NCBI GenBank assembly: GCA_030144725.1
Contig: JASKMD010000012.1
Location: 3,355,555 to 3,419,554, forward strand
DNA length: 64,000 nt
Direction of reading: 5' to 3'
DNA from: Haematococcus lacustris
Taxonomy: Eukaryota; Chlorophyta; Chlorophyceae; Chlamydomonadales; Haematococcaceae
The notes under the pieces were generated by a model. The model searched no databases, had not been told where the DNA came from, and saw only the letters and a program-made list of their open reading frames with translations. Below, piece by piece: positions 23,667 through 35,715 of this stretch. The position numbers were made by a program, and so were the translations under genes. Within the stretch, counting starts at the first letter, position 1. Each line of letters starts with the position of its first letter.

Positions 23667-24291
23667 CACATATCCCCTATGTGAGGGATTCGATATTTCC
23701 TGTTGGAGCTGACTTGTTGTAGCTGGCTATCGCCGCCACTTGCGCAACAGGGCCTTGTCACGCAGACAGGTACTTGCCACACAATGATGAGCTCGCGGCC
23801 TGTGTTCAATCTGTATATCAGGGTCAGACACTGCCAAACCTGGCCTTGTAAGCAGGCGTGGCTACGAAAGGCATGGCTGCGCGCCTTGACATCGCCCTAT
23901 GAGCCCCACTAGATGCCCATCATGCTGGGTGGGCCGTGTGGTCCACCTTTACCGATGTGAAACCCTCCTCCTCCTCGTCCACATTAGGCTGCAAGGCTTC
24001 TGGAACTGCATCCTGCAAAACCTGCACTTGCACCCCAGGGCATGTCAGGTTAGCCAGGACGTGTCAGGTGCACTGCCAAAGCCAACTGGCAATTGGTCCG
24101 GATTCGAGGCGGGATGGGCCGATATTACTCAGCCTCTATCCCCCTAATCGGGCAACCTAGACATGCTGAGCATCGCGCAGCCACTCGCCACCCCCAGAGT
24201 CGCCAAGCTGCCAGTTCTGGAAAACAGTCACACCTCGCCTGTGACCTCGCCTCGCCTCGCTGGGCCTAGGGGGGGGGATAGGCGTGGCGAG

Positions 24292-25289
24292 TAGGGCGCG
24301 ACCGTTAATATTAACACCTGAGGTTTTTGACCTTAACACGATCTTAACACAACCTTAACACATCCTTAACAACTTTAGCCTCCACCCTGGGGACCCGGAG
24401 TGCTATGGGGGTTTGGTGGAGGTCTTGCGATGTATAATATGCACGATTATACAACAAAGAACGCTCCCGACATTTGAAGAGCCAGGCAGATGACATGTTT
24501 GAGGACATTTAGGGGCACCTTGTGCTGGTATGAGTTGAGAGGTGGTGGCAGTGAGAGGTGTTGGATGGCACGCAAGCCCTTGAGCCGGTAAGCAAGCCGC
24601 TGAGCAAGCCGCTGAGCAAGCCGCGCAGCCATTATTGTCCTTTTGTTGCTGCGTGATGTTCGACACGGCTAGTTGCGCCTAGCATAGCAAGCACACAGGC
24701 TTGACTAGATTGTTGACCACAACAATACTGATATTGTAATGTGCCTATTGTAAGCGCCGTAGAGAGCCGTAGCTCCCCGGAGGGTACTTAGCTAGTCCCG
24801 CTGGTGCGGAGAGTGCTTGACTAGCTAATCCTGACTTGCAGCCTGACTTGCAGCCTGACTTGCACGACTGCACTGACTTGCACGACGCAGTTTGTGCATG
24901 TGCGCTTGCGATGCTTACTGCCATCATCCCCGCTACCACCCCAGCTAACGGGACAATTGCGTCCTTGTTGTCACCAAACCTGAAACCCGGCCCCCAAAAC
25001 TACAACTAGCCTTTCTTACATAGCCTGATCCACGCAAAGTCCCATCATAGTGATACATCAGACGAACGCCGTAGTTTTGCGGATAGCTCTGCACGGACAA
25101 AAGTTCCTTTGCGGTAGGACTGCATTATTGGCCCAGTCGGGGTCAGCATCCCAACCAGGGCTGCTTCACCGTTCATCACGGCAAGATCGTGTGCAGGACG
25201 CGGTCGGGCCGCGTGTGTTAAGGTTTTTGTTAAGGTTTCTCTCTTGTTAAGAAAGTTATGTTAATATTAACAAGGCCGGTCGCGCCCTA
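24292..25289. mobile_element. Non-autonomous hAT-type transposon, 998 bp
   Basis: 13-bp inverted ends TAGGGCGCGACCG/CGGTCGCGCCCTA with an 8-bp TSD GTGGCGAG (24,284-24,291 and 25,290-25,297). Just inside each end is the palindrome GTTAATATTAAC, then clusters of CTTAACAC (left) and TGTTAAG (right). It lies in a GCGAGG-rich sequence absent from unit 2. There is no long ORF. An internal block (about 24,784-24,990: TAGCTAGTCCCGCT ... CTTGTTGTCACCAAACCTG) is shared with the 880-bp element at 28,375, suggesting a common relative. Confidence 0.88.
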
Positions 25290-26119
25290 GTGGCGAGACG
25301 GCGAGGCCCCATGCACGCAATAATGGTGGCATGGGCATCTCGACCTCGCCTCGCCATTGAAATCGCGAGGGGCGAGGTAGGGCGGTTGGGGGCGGTTAGA
25401 GGGACATGGAGACCTCGCCGCCTCGCCTCGCCGCCTCGCCTCGAAAAAGCACCCCATGCACCTCGCCTCGCCTCGCCTCGACATTGGAATAGGGGCCTAA
25501 GACGTCGGCTGGGGTTGTCGTAGGAGGCAATCCTGATGACCTAAGCAGCGGCCCAGCCTGGGCCCCAGGCCGTCGGACACTTTCCCCCCCGCCGATCCCG
25601 CCTCGAATGTTGACCGACTAGGGGAACCGACGCTTGCTATTATCGATCCAAAATCTCGATGGGGTGTCGATTCGATAGGGGGATCGACGCCGACTGATAT
25701 CGGCCCAATCGCTCGATGGGGTAATCCCGATTAGGGGGATAGACGTTGAGTGATATCGGCCCATCCCGCCTCGAATGTTGACCGATTAGGGGGATAGACG
25801 CTGAGTGATATCGGCCCATTGCGTCGATGGGGGCGTCGATTCGATGGGGTATCGATTTGTGTGATTTCGAGGCATGTTCGGGGCATGTTCGAGGCATGTT
25901 CGAGTCGGCTTTATCTTTAATTCGATGGGGGATCGATTATGGCAGTAAACTCATCGATGTTACACAGGCTAATTGTCAAAACACAAGATCTACGGGAATG
26001 TTGAGCACCTGCATCGATGCACTAGCGCCCCGCAACAACAACAATGATAACACCAACACCAAGGCCAACATACCACCACCACCACCACCATCACCACCAA
26101 CAACAGCAACATCATCAGC

Positions 26120-26156
<37 letters not shown>

Positions 26157-26945
26157 GCCATGTCGCACAACAAGCACGGACTGGCAACCACCCAAGTGCT
26201 TGGCTTGGCTTGGCGTGGCTGTCCAACTGCTGTCCCCTTGGAAGAGGGATGGGATGGCTAAGTCTTTGTTGTGTGTGGGCATGGCATGGCTAGAGAGGGC
26301 TGGGTTGGCCTGCTACTACTAGCGCCGGCTCCAGGCTGCACGCTGGGGTAGGGGGAAGTAGACGGGGTTGCGGACTTGGAGGTGGTGGTGTTGGGACAGC
26401 AGAGGCAAGGAGGAAGGGGCCAAGGGGCAGGAGGCCAGCTGGGCTGGGCTGGGCTAGGTGTCAGCCACTTACCGGCAGGCGGTTAGCCACTTTTTAGAGG
26501 GGTACGGGAGAAGATGGAGATGAGAGGGCAGGCAGGAGAGGAAGATGAGGAATGAGATTGGGCATGGAGAAGAGGGAGAAGAGGGTTTTTTTTCCTGGCT
26601 GCTGGGTAGGGTAGAGAGTAGACTCCGATGTCGAGGGGAAGTGAGGGGGAGGAGGGAAGTGGTGGCGTAGGAGAATTGGAGGTGTTGGCGATGGGTAGGG
26701 TTAGGGGGAAGGGGCCAAGGGGTTGGAGTGTGACTGTTAGACCTGCAGCAAGCAAGGGGCATGCTTGTGATCAACAAACAAGGACATGCATGACTAGAGG
26801 TGCGCAGGCTGGCCAAACACCTTAACAACATTTGCACTCACCTTAACTCTTGGCTATTGGCGTCCTCCTGCCCCAGTATGGCTGCCGCTTTCTTGTATGG
26901 CTGCTTCACACTGTGCCTCCAAGCTGCTTTCCTGGCTGCTGCCCT

Positions 26946-27238
26946 GGGAGGGGAGGGGAGGGGAGGGGAGGGGAGGGGAGGGGAGGGGAGGGGAGGGGAG
27001 GGGAGGGGAGGGGAGGGGAGGGGAGGGGAGGGGAGGGGAGGGGAGGGGAGGGGAGGGGAGGGGAGGGGAGGGGAGGGGAGGGGAGGGGAGGGGAGGGGAG
27101 GGGAGGGGAGGGGAGGGGAGGGGAGGGGAGGGGAGGGGAGGGGAGGGGAGGGGAGGGGAGGGGAGGGGAGGGGAGGGGAGGGGAGGGGAGGGGAGGGGAG
27201 GGGAGGGGAGGGGAGGGGAGGGGAGGGGAGGGGAGGGG
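26946..27238 (+). repeat. (GGGGA)n pentanucleotide array
   Basis: About 58 near-perfect GGGGA units in the unit 1 spacer. The orthologous site in unit 2 (38,996-39,019) has only about five, so the array expanded or contracted after the duplication. Confidence 0.95.
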
Positions 27239-27832
27239 TTGGCCCTTGGCAGCTCGCTTGTGACGCCACCCGTCCGTGCACATCATCAGGCCCAAGCCCT
27301 TGACATCAGGCATGGCACATGCATGGCATGTTAGCGGTCAGACTGTGTACATGGAGCCACACATTTGCAACAGCAAGCCACTCACCATTTGTAGAGTGGA
27401 GTGTGTAGGGGGAAATGGGGTTGGGGGAGGGATTGGGAGGGTGCTGCTCATGATTGCCTTTCATCGGTGCCGCTCATCATTGCCGCTCATCATTGCCGCT
27501 CATCCCTACAGCTTCGCCGCCTAACTGCTTCCAATGGCTGCACTTCCTGGCTCCTAGCTATTGACTGTCCTCTTAGCTGTGCCGTGTTGATCTTGTTTTG
27601 AGTTCCTGGCGCTCCACCTGCAAGCAACCCAAGCCACATGAGCCTTACAATCTCGCTGCGCTTTCTGCTCCTTTCGCTCGACCTGGTCGCGAATGCGATT
27701 AGGCTGCAGGCTGCCAATGGCTTGCATATGGCTGCGATATGTTATGTTGTGAGGCTGCTAGCTGGCAATGGCTGGCTGGCTTTTGGCTAGCAACTACAGC
27801 TGTTGGCTACGCTGTTGGCTGCGATTTGCTCC

Positions 27833-29710
27833 TGGCTGGTGTGGCAATTCTTTGCTCTCTTCGCGCTTCCTTTGCGAAACCTTCATGCAACCTGAAAGTT
27901 TGTAACCTTGGGGCATACCGTGTTACATAGATGGCCTGTTGGGTTCGCACCACCCCTAGTGTGTTCGTTGCCTCACTGGCCTGTGGTGTACACCGCACGG
28001 GGTTAATAACGACCCGACATGCTGTTTGCCGGTCTCGCCCGTCTCAGCCCATCGGTCAGCTGCTTTCAGCCAACTTCGACCGCAATCGACCCTATTTCGA
28101 TGACCCCATCGATTTTGCGACATCGACAGGTTTCGATGACCTGGGGGAAAATGTCCGACGAGAGACACCTCGTGTCTTCTGGAGCATCTCACTCTCAGGT
28201 GTCCTCATGACTTCATAGCGACTGTCATTGCCAACTTCTGGACCCTTCCGCCCTCATGCCACTCCCAAATAATGCAATAGTTGTGAGAGCAACACAAGCT
28301 GCGAGCTCTTTATTGTCAAGGCTACTGCCCACTTCAGCCCCGCCCATCGGTTGTGTGCCTCCATTACAAGCTCACAGTGCGTTTCCAATGCGTGGGAGTT
28401 GGGAGCTGGGAGCTGCATGGCACTTTTTTGCATGGAGGCGTGGGAGCGGGAGCTGGGAGGTGGGAGCTCGAGCCAAAAACGGTGCATGCGGTCTCCATGC
28501 GGCTCCTCCGCGCTCCCGTTTCCAATGCTTGGAGCCAGGCGCGGAGGACATGGGAGCTGCAAATTCAGTATTTTGCGCTCTGCTATGCTCTGCACTGCTC
28601 TTCGCTGCTCTGCGCGCCTGTGCCCCTGGCTGTACCCGTGTCGGCCGTATCGGTCGCCGTATCGGTCCACTGGCAACATCGCTGAGGAGACAACGCAGTT
28701 CTACCGCAACCTCAACATTGCTGAGCAACCTGCAGCTTCTAAACCGCTGATGGATTCCTGCGTGCCTGCAAAGTTGCTGTTTGCATGCACCTGCTGTGCT
28801 TTGCTCTGACCGCATGTTTAGCTAGTCCCGCTTGCGCAGCTTGTACAGCTGACGCGGAGGTTAGCTTAGCTTGCCGTGCACATCTACTTGCTACGCTACT
28901 TGCATCTACTTGCTACTTGCTGCGCTGCTTGCTACGCTGCTTGCCACCTTCATCCTCGCCACCCCAGCTAACGGGAGAAGAGCGAACTTGTTGTCACCAA
29001 ACCTGGAGTCCTGCTAACTGCAGCAACCTGTTTCAAGCAGAGTTGCACCACAACCTGCAATAGGCAGAGATCATAGCCTTGCATAGCACCAGCCTACAAG
29101 AGTCGTGTTGCAAACTTATAAAAATGCTGCCAAAAGGGTCCATGTAGCTCCAAGCTCCCAGATTTAGCGCAATGGAAACACCAAATAGGTGCATGGGCCC
29201 ATGCGGCTCCTCTCCCAGCTCCCAGCTCCCATGCAGCCTATTGGAAACGCACTGTCAAGCTCCTACAGCTCATGCTCACACATATCCCCTATGTGAGGGA
29301 TTCGATATTTCCTGTTGGAGCTGACTTGTTGTAGCTGGCTATCGCCGCCACTTGCGCAACAGGGCCTTGTCACGCAGACAGGTACTTGCCACACAATGAT
29401 GAGCTCGCGGCCTGTGTTCAATCTGTATATCAGGGTCAGACACTGCCAAACCTGGCCTTGTAAGCAGGCGTGGCTACGAAAGGCATGGCTGCGCGCCTTG
29501 ACATCGCCCTATGAGCCCCACTAGATGCCCATCATGCTGGGTGGGCCGTGTGGTCCACCTTTACCGATGTGAAACCCTCCTCCTCCTCGTCCTCATTAGG
29601 TTGCAAGGCTTCTGGAACTGCATCCTGCAAAACCTGCACTTGCACCCCAGGGCATGTCAGGTTAGCCAGGACGTGTCAGGTGCACTGCCAAAGCCAACTG
29701 GCAGCACCCT
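27833..29710 (+). repeat. Spacer repeat B, copy 2
   Basis: Native spacer segment of unit 1, equivalent to 39,817-40,824 in unit 2 and to the captured copy at 22,209-24,091. Interrupted by the 880-bp TIR element at 28,375-29,254. Confidence 0.8.
28375..29254. mobile_element. Non-autonomous TIR transposon, 880 bp, 3-bp TSD
   Basis: The ends are CAGTGCGTTTCCAAT and its complement ATTGGAAACGCACTG, followed inward by GGGAGCTGGGAG-type subterminal repeats. It is flanked by TCA (28,372-28,374 and 29,255-29,257); the empty site (one TCA in CAAGCTCAAGCTCC) is present in spacer copies 1 and 3. A 3-bp TSD argues against hAT and would fit a CACTA- or Harbinger-like group, but TCA does not fit the usual Harbinger TWA, so the superfamily is left open. 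An internal near-copy of the end motif lies at about 28,518-28,536. No transposase ORF. Confidence 0.85.
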
Positions 29711-29822
29711 CAGCAGAGCCAGCCAGTTGTAGTGGCAGCAGCAGTGTGAGCAGCAGCAAGGGGCTTAGGTCATTCAGAACTACTACAAAGCGTGTTGTAC
29801 AAGGAGAGAACAGATCAGCCCG

Positions 29823-30014
29823 CCTACCCGCCCGCCCGCCCACCCACCCGCCCACCCACCCGCCCACCCACCCGCCCGCCCGCCCGCCCGCCCGCCCGCC
29901 CGCCCGCCCGCCCGCCCGCCCGCCCGCCCGCCCGCCCGCCCGCCCGCCCGCCCGCCCGCCCGCCCGCCCGCCCGCCCGCCCGCCCGCCCGCCCGCCCGCC
30001 CGCCCGCCCGCCCG
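29823..30014 (+). repeat. (CCCG)n array beside permease 3' end, unit 1
   Basis: About 47 tetramers of CCCG with CCCA interruptions at the left end, ending a few bases from the stop of the truncated permease copy. Confidence 0.95.
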
Positions 30015-30022
30015 CCTGCCAA

Positions 30023-32968
30023 TCACACGTCAAAGCGCCAATCACACGTCAATGCCTCCTCAATTGTGCCCCTGCACCTCCCATTGACACTGCCCAGCTC
30101 TCCCTTCCCATTGACACTGCCCAGCCTTGCCCTGTGCTCCGCCCACCACCCCACGCTCACATTCTTCACAGTCAACTCAGACCAGCCCAGCGCTGCCAGC
30201 ACCAGGTCATACAAAAGGAAGCCCAGGTACAAGGCAACGTAGATGAACACGCCCCCTAGCACTCCATAGGCTGCGGCCAGGGAGGGCAGGAGCACAAGTC
30301 AGCGGGCCCCACACGCACATGGTGCTGGTGGGGTGCCCGACTTAGCTGATCAAGCCTAGTGAGACTACCCACATTCTAGTGTGACAGGCTGCCCGCTACC
30401 CGCTACCAGGCTACACGCATTCTAGTGTGACAGCGCCACTCTGAATATGCTATGGCAGCCACAGGTAGCGGGGAGTGGTGTGTGGGCATGGCCTGCGATC
30501 AGCCTGACTGAGGCAGTGCATGCAAGTTGTATGTGGAGGTGACGTGGTGGCATGATGAAAGCAAAGTGCAGCAGGGCGGGCGGATGTTGGGCACAGTTGG
30601 GTGTGCGTTTGATTGCATCAGGGTCCTGCTAGTTGCCAACATGGTGGGTGTGAAGCATTCACAGACAAGCAGGTGATTGTGAGGATGAAAGGCAGGCATG
30701 GAGATGGTGTTAGGCAGGAGATGGTGTTGGGAGTGGTAGGAAGACTGAGCGGGTGTGGCACGTGAGGGGACAGTGTGAGGTTTGTAGAGGAAGTGTAAGC
30801 ACCTTTCTAGTGTGCCTGGTTGCTTGCCCTCGTCAGCGCAACGGAAATCAAGCACCAACGCATGAGCAGATTCTCAGGGCTCGCACTAGACCCTCACCCC
30901 ATCCGCATCATGAACCCTGTTCCACGTGAAGCTCCTTCACACGAGAAAGTCACTGCCTGGTTGCCAGCCACAGCCAGAGTCCACTGACCCACAGAGTAGG
31001 TGAGCGGGATCATGGTGATGGTGATGAAGGCGGGCACCGCCTGTTGGATGTCAGACCACTTGATGTCCAGCAGGTTCTCCATCATCAGAGCACCCACCTG
31101 CAGCCAGGAGCAGCAGCAGATTTAAGCATGCCCCTGGCCACAGTCAAATGTGCACTGCTAGCAGGCCTGCACCACACCTTGCCTCCCATTGTTAGCCTTT
31201 GGGCTCTGAATCAGGGTAAAGTGCACATGCTTCACACATTGTTGTGTTGCGCATGCATGCATGCAGCAGCAGCAACAGCATGCAGCTATACAGTGGGTTC
31301 CTGATTCCAGCCGCAGCAAGAGGTGGCTATGGGGTCAACAAGGCTCACCAGCACCAACGCAGGGCCCGTTGCATATGGTGGGATGGCGGCGATGATGGGT
31401 GTGAAGAAGAGTGATACCAGGAACCAGGCCGCGACGGTCAACGCCGTGAGCCCGGTGCGCCCGCCCTCGCGGATGCCGGTCGCGGACTCGATGAACACAG
31501 TAAGGGGCGAGGTGCCCAAAAGCGACCCGATGATGATTGCGATGCCGTCCACTCAGAAAGCCGCAGTCTACACGGCAGGGGCACCGATCAAGCACGCCTT
31601 CTTCTCTCAAGCTTCCCTCCGTCGTTTTCATGCTTCGTTCCCAACTTCCACTAACCTCTTGGGCTTGCTCTGCACACTGCCTACAGCTTCCCTCCGTCTT
31701 CCTTGCTGTCATTTTCTAAGCACCTGCCTTAATTTCCATTCCTAGCTCCCTGCTTCTCCCCAGCCATTGTCCCTTGTGCCCTTATGCCGATGTCTCCTTC
31801 TAGCCATTATCCGCACTCAGTACGCCGCCCCTGCTGGCCAGGGCACGGTCTTTCCCAGTGCTGCTTGAGACCCTGACCTGGTGCTAGCAGCTGCTAGCGG
31901 ACCTGACGAGGAAATTCAGACGTTCTATGGTTGATGAAGCCCGGCAGCATGCGGTCCAGGTACGTGGCCATGGAGAAGAGCGTGCCGGTGCAGTCCAGGA
32001 AGTCCAGGTACTGCAATCAGGGTTGTCCAGGGTGCAGGCAGGGTGGCAAGCAGCAGGGAGGGTGACCAGCAGCAGGCAGGGCACTGAGACAAGGCCACCA
32101 AGGATGACGAGATGCCCCTGCTAGCTTGAAAGAATGCTGCATGGAGACAAGGTAGCATGCAGGTGTTATGCCCAGCTGCCAGCATGAACTTGGCGGTTTA
32201 GCAGGGTGCAAGGCAAAGGCCCCTGGGTGCAAGCCAGGCCAGGAGTCCGGCTGGAGCAGGGTAGTGTCAGTGTCAGTGTCAGTGTCAGTGTCAGTGTCAG
32301 TGTCAGTGTCAGTGTCAGTGTCAGTGTCAGTGTCAGTGTCAGTGTCAGTGTCAGTGTCAGTGTCAGTGTCAGTGTCAGTGTCAGTGTCAGTGTCAGTGTC
32401 AGTGTCAGTGTCAGTGTCAGTGTGAGTGTGAGTGTGAGTGTGAGTGTGAGTGTGAGTGTGAGTGTGAGTGTGAGTGTGAGTGTGAGTGTGAGTGTCAGTG
32501 TCAGTGTCAGTGTCAAGCAGGGGTAGGGGTCGGGTAGGTATGGGTCTGACCAAGAAAGACAGCAGGGCGGCCCACAGGTCAGCGTGCGCTAGTCCTGACC
32601 AGTCCCAGGCTGCACTGGTCTTGCGCACGTCAGGCAGGCTGACCACCTGCAGCCGCGGTGGAAGATGGGGCAGGGGCCAGGAGGGTCAGGGAAGTGAGGT
32701 CAGGAGCAGGGTTGGAGCAGCTGCAGGGGTGTTGTTTGGGCATGGGGTGGGGTGGGGTGAGGAGAGGAGAGGAGGAGCAGGAGGAGCAGGAGGGTCGTGG
32801 GGGCTGCGCCAAACTGACCAGTAGCCTCATGTTCCCACCTTACTACTGCAGCAGCCCTGTCCTTACATCTGCCCTGACTTCTGCCCCACCATGCTAACCT
32901 ACCGACTTGAAGTAGTTGAAGCGGTCCTGGCCGCCAGGCAGCTGGGAGGAGGCACCCAGGTAGGTGGC
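30023..32968 (-). pseudogene. 5'-truncated AzgA-like purine permease copy with nonsense codon
   Basis: Copy of the last six exons of the permease gene at 41,047-50,215: 32903-32968, 32551-32646, 31903-32010, 31347-31565, about 30987-31095 and 30023-30270. All earlier exons, with the start codon and first transmembrane helices, are missing because the duplication breakpoint lies at 33,016. In the exon 31347-31565 a TGC codon of the intact copy is TGA here (31,553-31,555 on the + strand), just before VDGIAIIIGSLLGTSPLTVF, so the frame is also broken by a single substitution. The intron between 32,010 and 32,551 carries a (GTGTCA)n array that is nearly absent in the intact gene. Confidence 0.9.
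32264..32513 (+). repeat. (GTGTCA)n/(GTGTGA)n hexamer array
   Basis: About 26 GTGTCA units, then about 12 GTGTGA units, then four GTGTCA units. The orthologous intron in unit 2 has only about 11 units (43,223-43,286), mostly GTGTGA. Confidence 0.95.
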
Positions 32969-33259
32969 CTGCAGCCAACCACTCCCCATTAGCTTTTGCA
33001 GCACTGGCACCAGCAGTGCGTGGCTTCAACGTGTCACGCACACGCGCAAGAGATGACGGTGGGAGGGAGGACCAAGCCCTTGACCAGCAGCTGCGCGGTG
33101 ATGTGTTCTACTTTGATGTGGTGCACCCAGGTGGGCCCACGCGTGGCTACCCAGGCTGGCCCCACCCTGGGCTATGTCTTGGTGCAGCCTGCAACCAATC
33201 AGGCTGGGGTGCCCTCCTGAGCAGCACCAGGTGCCTGCTATTTGGCATGCCACCGTCAT

Positions 33260-33290
<31 letters not shown>

Positions 33291-34296
33291 AGCAGCAACA
33301 ACAAGATCAGCATCACATGACAATTGTCGATGATGTGGTCTAGCTGAATACTGCCCGCATTGCTGCAGCCCATCAGACTACGGACCCACCAGTCTAGGCT
33401 TGCTTGATGAGGGCACGTCAAGCATGTAGGGCGGTAGGGCGGGTGTAACTGGATGAGCTTGTGCTCTGCAGGCATCATGCCTGCGATGCCATCCAGCAAA
33501 CCACCAGCCCCGTCATCTGCTGTCCCACCCCCCCTGCAAACATGGTGGCGCCTGCGTTGCTGTGCAGACGGCAATACTGGGCACCGTGCCATGGCCGACC
33601 TGGTGATCCAGCTCTTCGCCGATGCCACCAAAGTGAGGGCAAATGCTGCCATGGTCCCTGCACAGTCTCTGAAGGCCTCCTTGCTATTGCTGTGGCTGAT
33701 GCAAGGCGGCAAGGCGCAGCAAAGGTAGCGCGCTGGGCTTACAGGTCATGCACACACATATAGCCTACAAGCTGCTGCATGGGACGTCTGGGAGGGTGCT
33801 GTCTGGGATAGCATGGTTGATGCTGCCTAATGCGGAGGCTGGGTGGGAAGGGTGTCTACCCCCTTGTCACCCTCCTCCCTTGATGCCCGTCCCTAGGCTC
33901 TTCCTTTTCTTCATTCATGCATGATGCACAGTGTGTGTGCCAAGCCGACTGCGCAGGGTCCGTCACGCCGGCGCCCTGCACATGCGGCGCACAACGCGCT
34001 GCCGCCCCCCATGATCCCTGGCAACTGGGAGAGCCGGTCCGACAAATGCTTCATTGGTGAGTCCAGGGGCGAGTAGGATGCAGCGTGCCTGGCAGTTCTT
34101 CATTAGGTTTCATCCTTTTGCTGAGAGGGCAAGGGTGTAGGCATGGGTGCTCACTATGCAGCACATGGGTGTGGCTATTGAATCACGCACAGCACCTTGG
34201 ACAGTCACTAGAGGTGGTGCTTTGGCATGGGCGCCTACCACCTATTGCCTGACCTATGTGACAGGGCTATGGCCTGAAGTTGGCATGATGTGCATG

Positions 34297-34712
34297 CACT
34301 CATAAAAACTTATGACATAGAATACCTCGCACACCTACGGGATGGGAAGTGTTGCTCCATGCTGACCTCAAGCTGCATGGAGTGCGTGCTGATGGCGTTG
34401 AAGTTCCCCTCAAGATCTGTGCTGCCCAGCGACGCTGCAGGTGGTTGTAGACTGTCAGGAAGCTGGTCAAATCACCTGCATAACTCCTTCAGCGGCCTCA
34501 GCATCAGTGGTCTTTGCTGTCAAGGGCCAGGGGTGGTCCAACTGGTGCTGCGGGTGGGGGGTGGAGGCTGCAATGCGGGCACTGACTCAGAGTCCGAGTC
34601 TGAATGTCAATCTAAGCCAAAGTCAAAAGAAGTCAGTCAGAGTCAGATTCAGAGTCACAGTCTCAGTCAGCAGGGTCCTAGTCCATGCTGGCTGGCTGGG
34701 CAGGGGCCCGTG
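34297..34712. other. 416-bp segment private to unit 2
   Basis: Absent from the equivalent unit 1 site (18,765/18,766), which reads straight from GATGTGCATG to GGGTGATAGG. No inverted ends or clear TSD are visible. On the minus strand one frame reads GSTDLEGNFNAISTHSMQLE, protein-like but unidentified. The right third is rich in AGTCAGAGTC repeats. It may be an insertion in unit 2 or a deletion in unit 1. Confidence 0.6.
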
Positions 34713-35715
34713 GGGTGATAGGGGGTAGAGTGGCTGCACCAGGTGCACAGGGGGACTGCACAGCCTAAGGTGTGGGGGCGCTGGTGTAACCCTGTGTGGG
34801 GTGGCCAACCAGGCAGCTGAGGAGGATGCATAGAATAAACAATTAAGCAATTAAGCGAAGCTGTGAGTTAATTTGTACCCTTTGCTTAGTCTTCTTGCGG
34901 CCCTGCAGTGCAGCACCCCAGGGGCTTTGGTTGCGTGCAGCTCAGCATGTTGGGCACAGACAGAGCTTGACCGAGGCTAAGGCACAAGACTGGAACACAA
35001 GGCAAGAAAAAGGCATGCGGGATAGGCGCTACTCAGCTTTCCACTGCTCCCACCGCTGTTGCCGGTACTTTCAAGCTGGCGAGCAAGGGACCTGCGTTGG
35101 CATCAACAACCTCGATGCTCACACAGCGCGGAGCACACGCATTGGAGCAGAGCACACCGCAACAAAACTTGGTGTCGAGGGCGTTTTGCCGGGCGCTGTT
35201 CTTGCTTGGCGGTGCTCTTCCCTGGTTTTTCAGGGCTCGGCCAGTGGTCCATTACAGTGGTCTATTATGGTACTTTGTTGCAAACATAGGCAGCAGCCAC
35301 ACAGTGTGTTGCCTGCCTGGACCTGTGTTCTGGTGCCATGTTGCAGGAGGGGCGCTACAGGAGATTGCAGTCCCTGATGCCTCACCCAGTCCAGGTGTGT
35401 GCCATGTCCCGTCTATTTTACCGATCCAAGTACAAGCCATTGTGATTGAGCAGCCCCCTTGTCCCTCACTAGGGCCTCCATTTGAGCCGAACCAGTAGTG
35501 GCCACTAGCAGCCACTAGCGGGAATATACTAGTGGGCAATAGTGGCCTGACTCAAATGGTGTTATTGGGCTGTGTGGAGTAACCCAGTGCACATGGCACA
35601 TGAGCGCCTACCACCTACATTATTGCCTGACCCCTGAGGGCTGTTGTGTAGAGTTGGCATGACAAAACATGCGCTAATGTAAGCTAATGACAGCTCAAAT
35701 GGGGGGGCACACACA

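Larger units (their letters stand above)
22209..24091 (+). repeat. Spacer repeat B, copy 1 (captured inside the foldback element)
   Basis: Matches 27,833-29,710 (copy 2) and 39,817-40,824 (copy 3) apart from private insertions. Copy 1 lacks the 880-bp element of copy 2 and instead carries an 887-bp hAT-type element. It starts at GGCTGGTGTGGCAATTC and stops at CCAACTGGCA, where copies 2 and 3 continue toward the permease 3' end. A 69-aa frame (23,703-23,912) recurs in all copies but looks fortuitous. Confidence 0.8.
21794..25909. mobile_element. Long-inverted-repeat (foldback-like) element with captured DNA, unit 1
   Basis: The outer arms (about 21,794-21,945 and 25,758-25,909) are long inverted repeats beginning GCCGACTCGA and containing GATATCACTCAG and several ATCGAT palindromes. 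A second, inner inverted pair around TCGGCGGGGGGGAAA lies at about 21,930-21,970 and 22,110-22,165. In unit 1 the element contains a captured copy of the spacer (22,209-24,091), a GCGAGG-rich stretch and a hAT insertion. The unit 2 counterpart is only 491 bp. No transposase is visible, so it is classed by structure only. Confidence 0.6.
17495..33016. repeat. Tandem duplication, unit 1 (15.5 kb)
   Basis: Direct repeat with unit 2 (33,017-43,788). It begins 3 bp inside SGNH exon 8 and ends in an intron of the truncated permease copy. Content: SGNH exons 8-12, spacer, permease 3' exons. It is about 4.75 kb longer than unit 2, mainly because of hAT and other transposon insertions, a captured spacer copy and larger microsatellites. 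Confidence 0.9.

Noticed and set aside
23703..23912. 69-aa ORF conserved in three places (also 29,315 and 40,435)
   Set aside because: The three copies are recent DNA duplicates of the same spacer, so conservation does not show selection; no motif.
26838..27334. Gly/Glu/Arg- and Pro/Leu/Ser-rich ORFs
   Set aside because: Translations of the GGGGA array; no other support.
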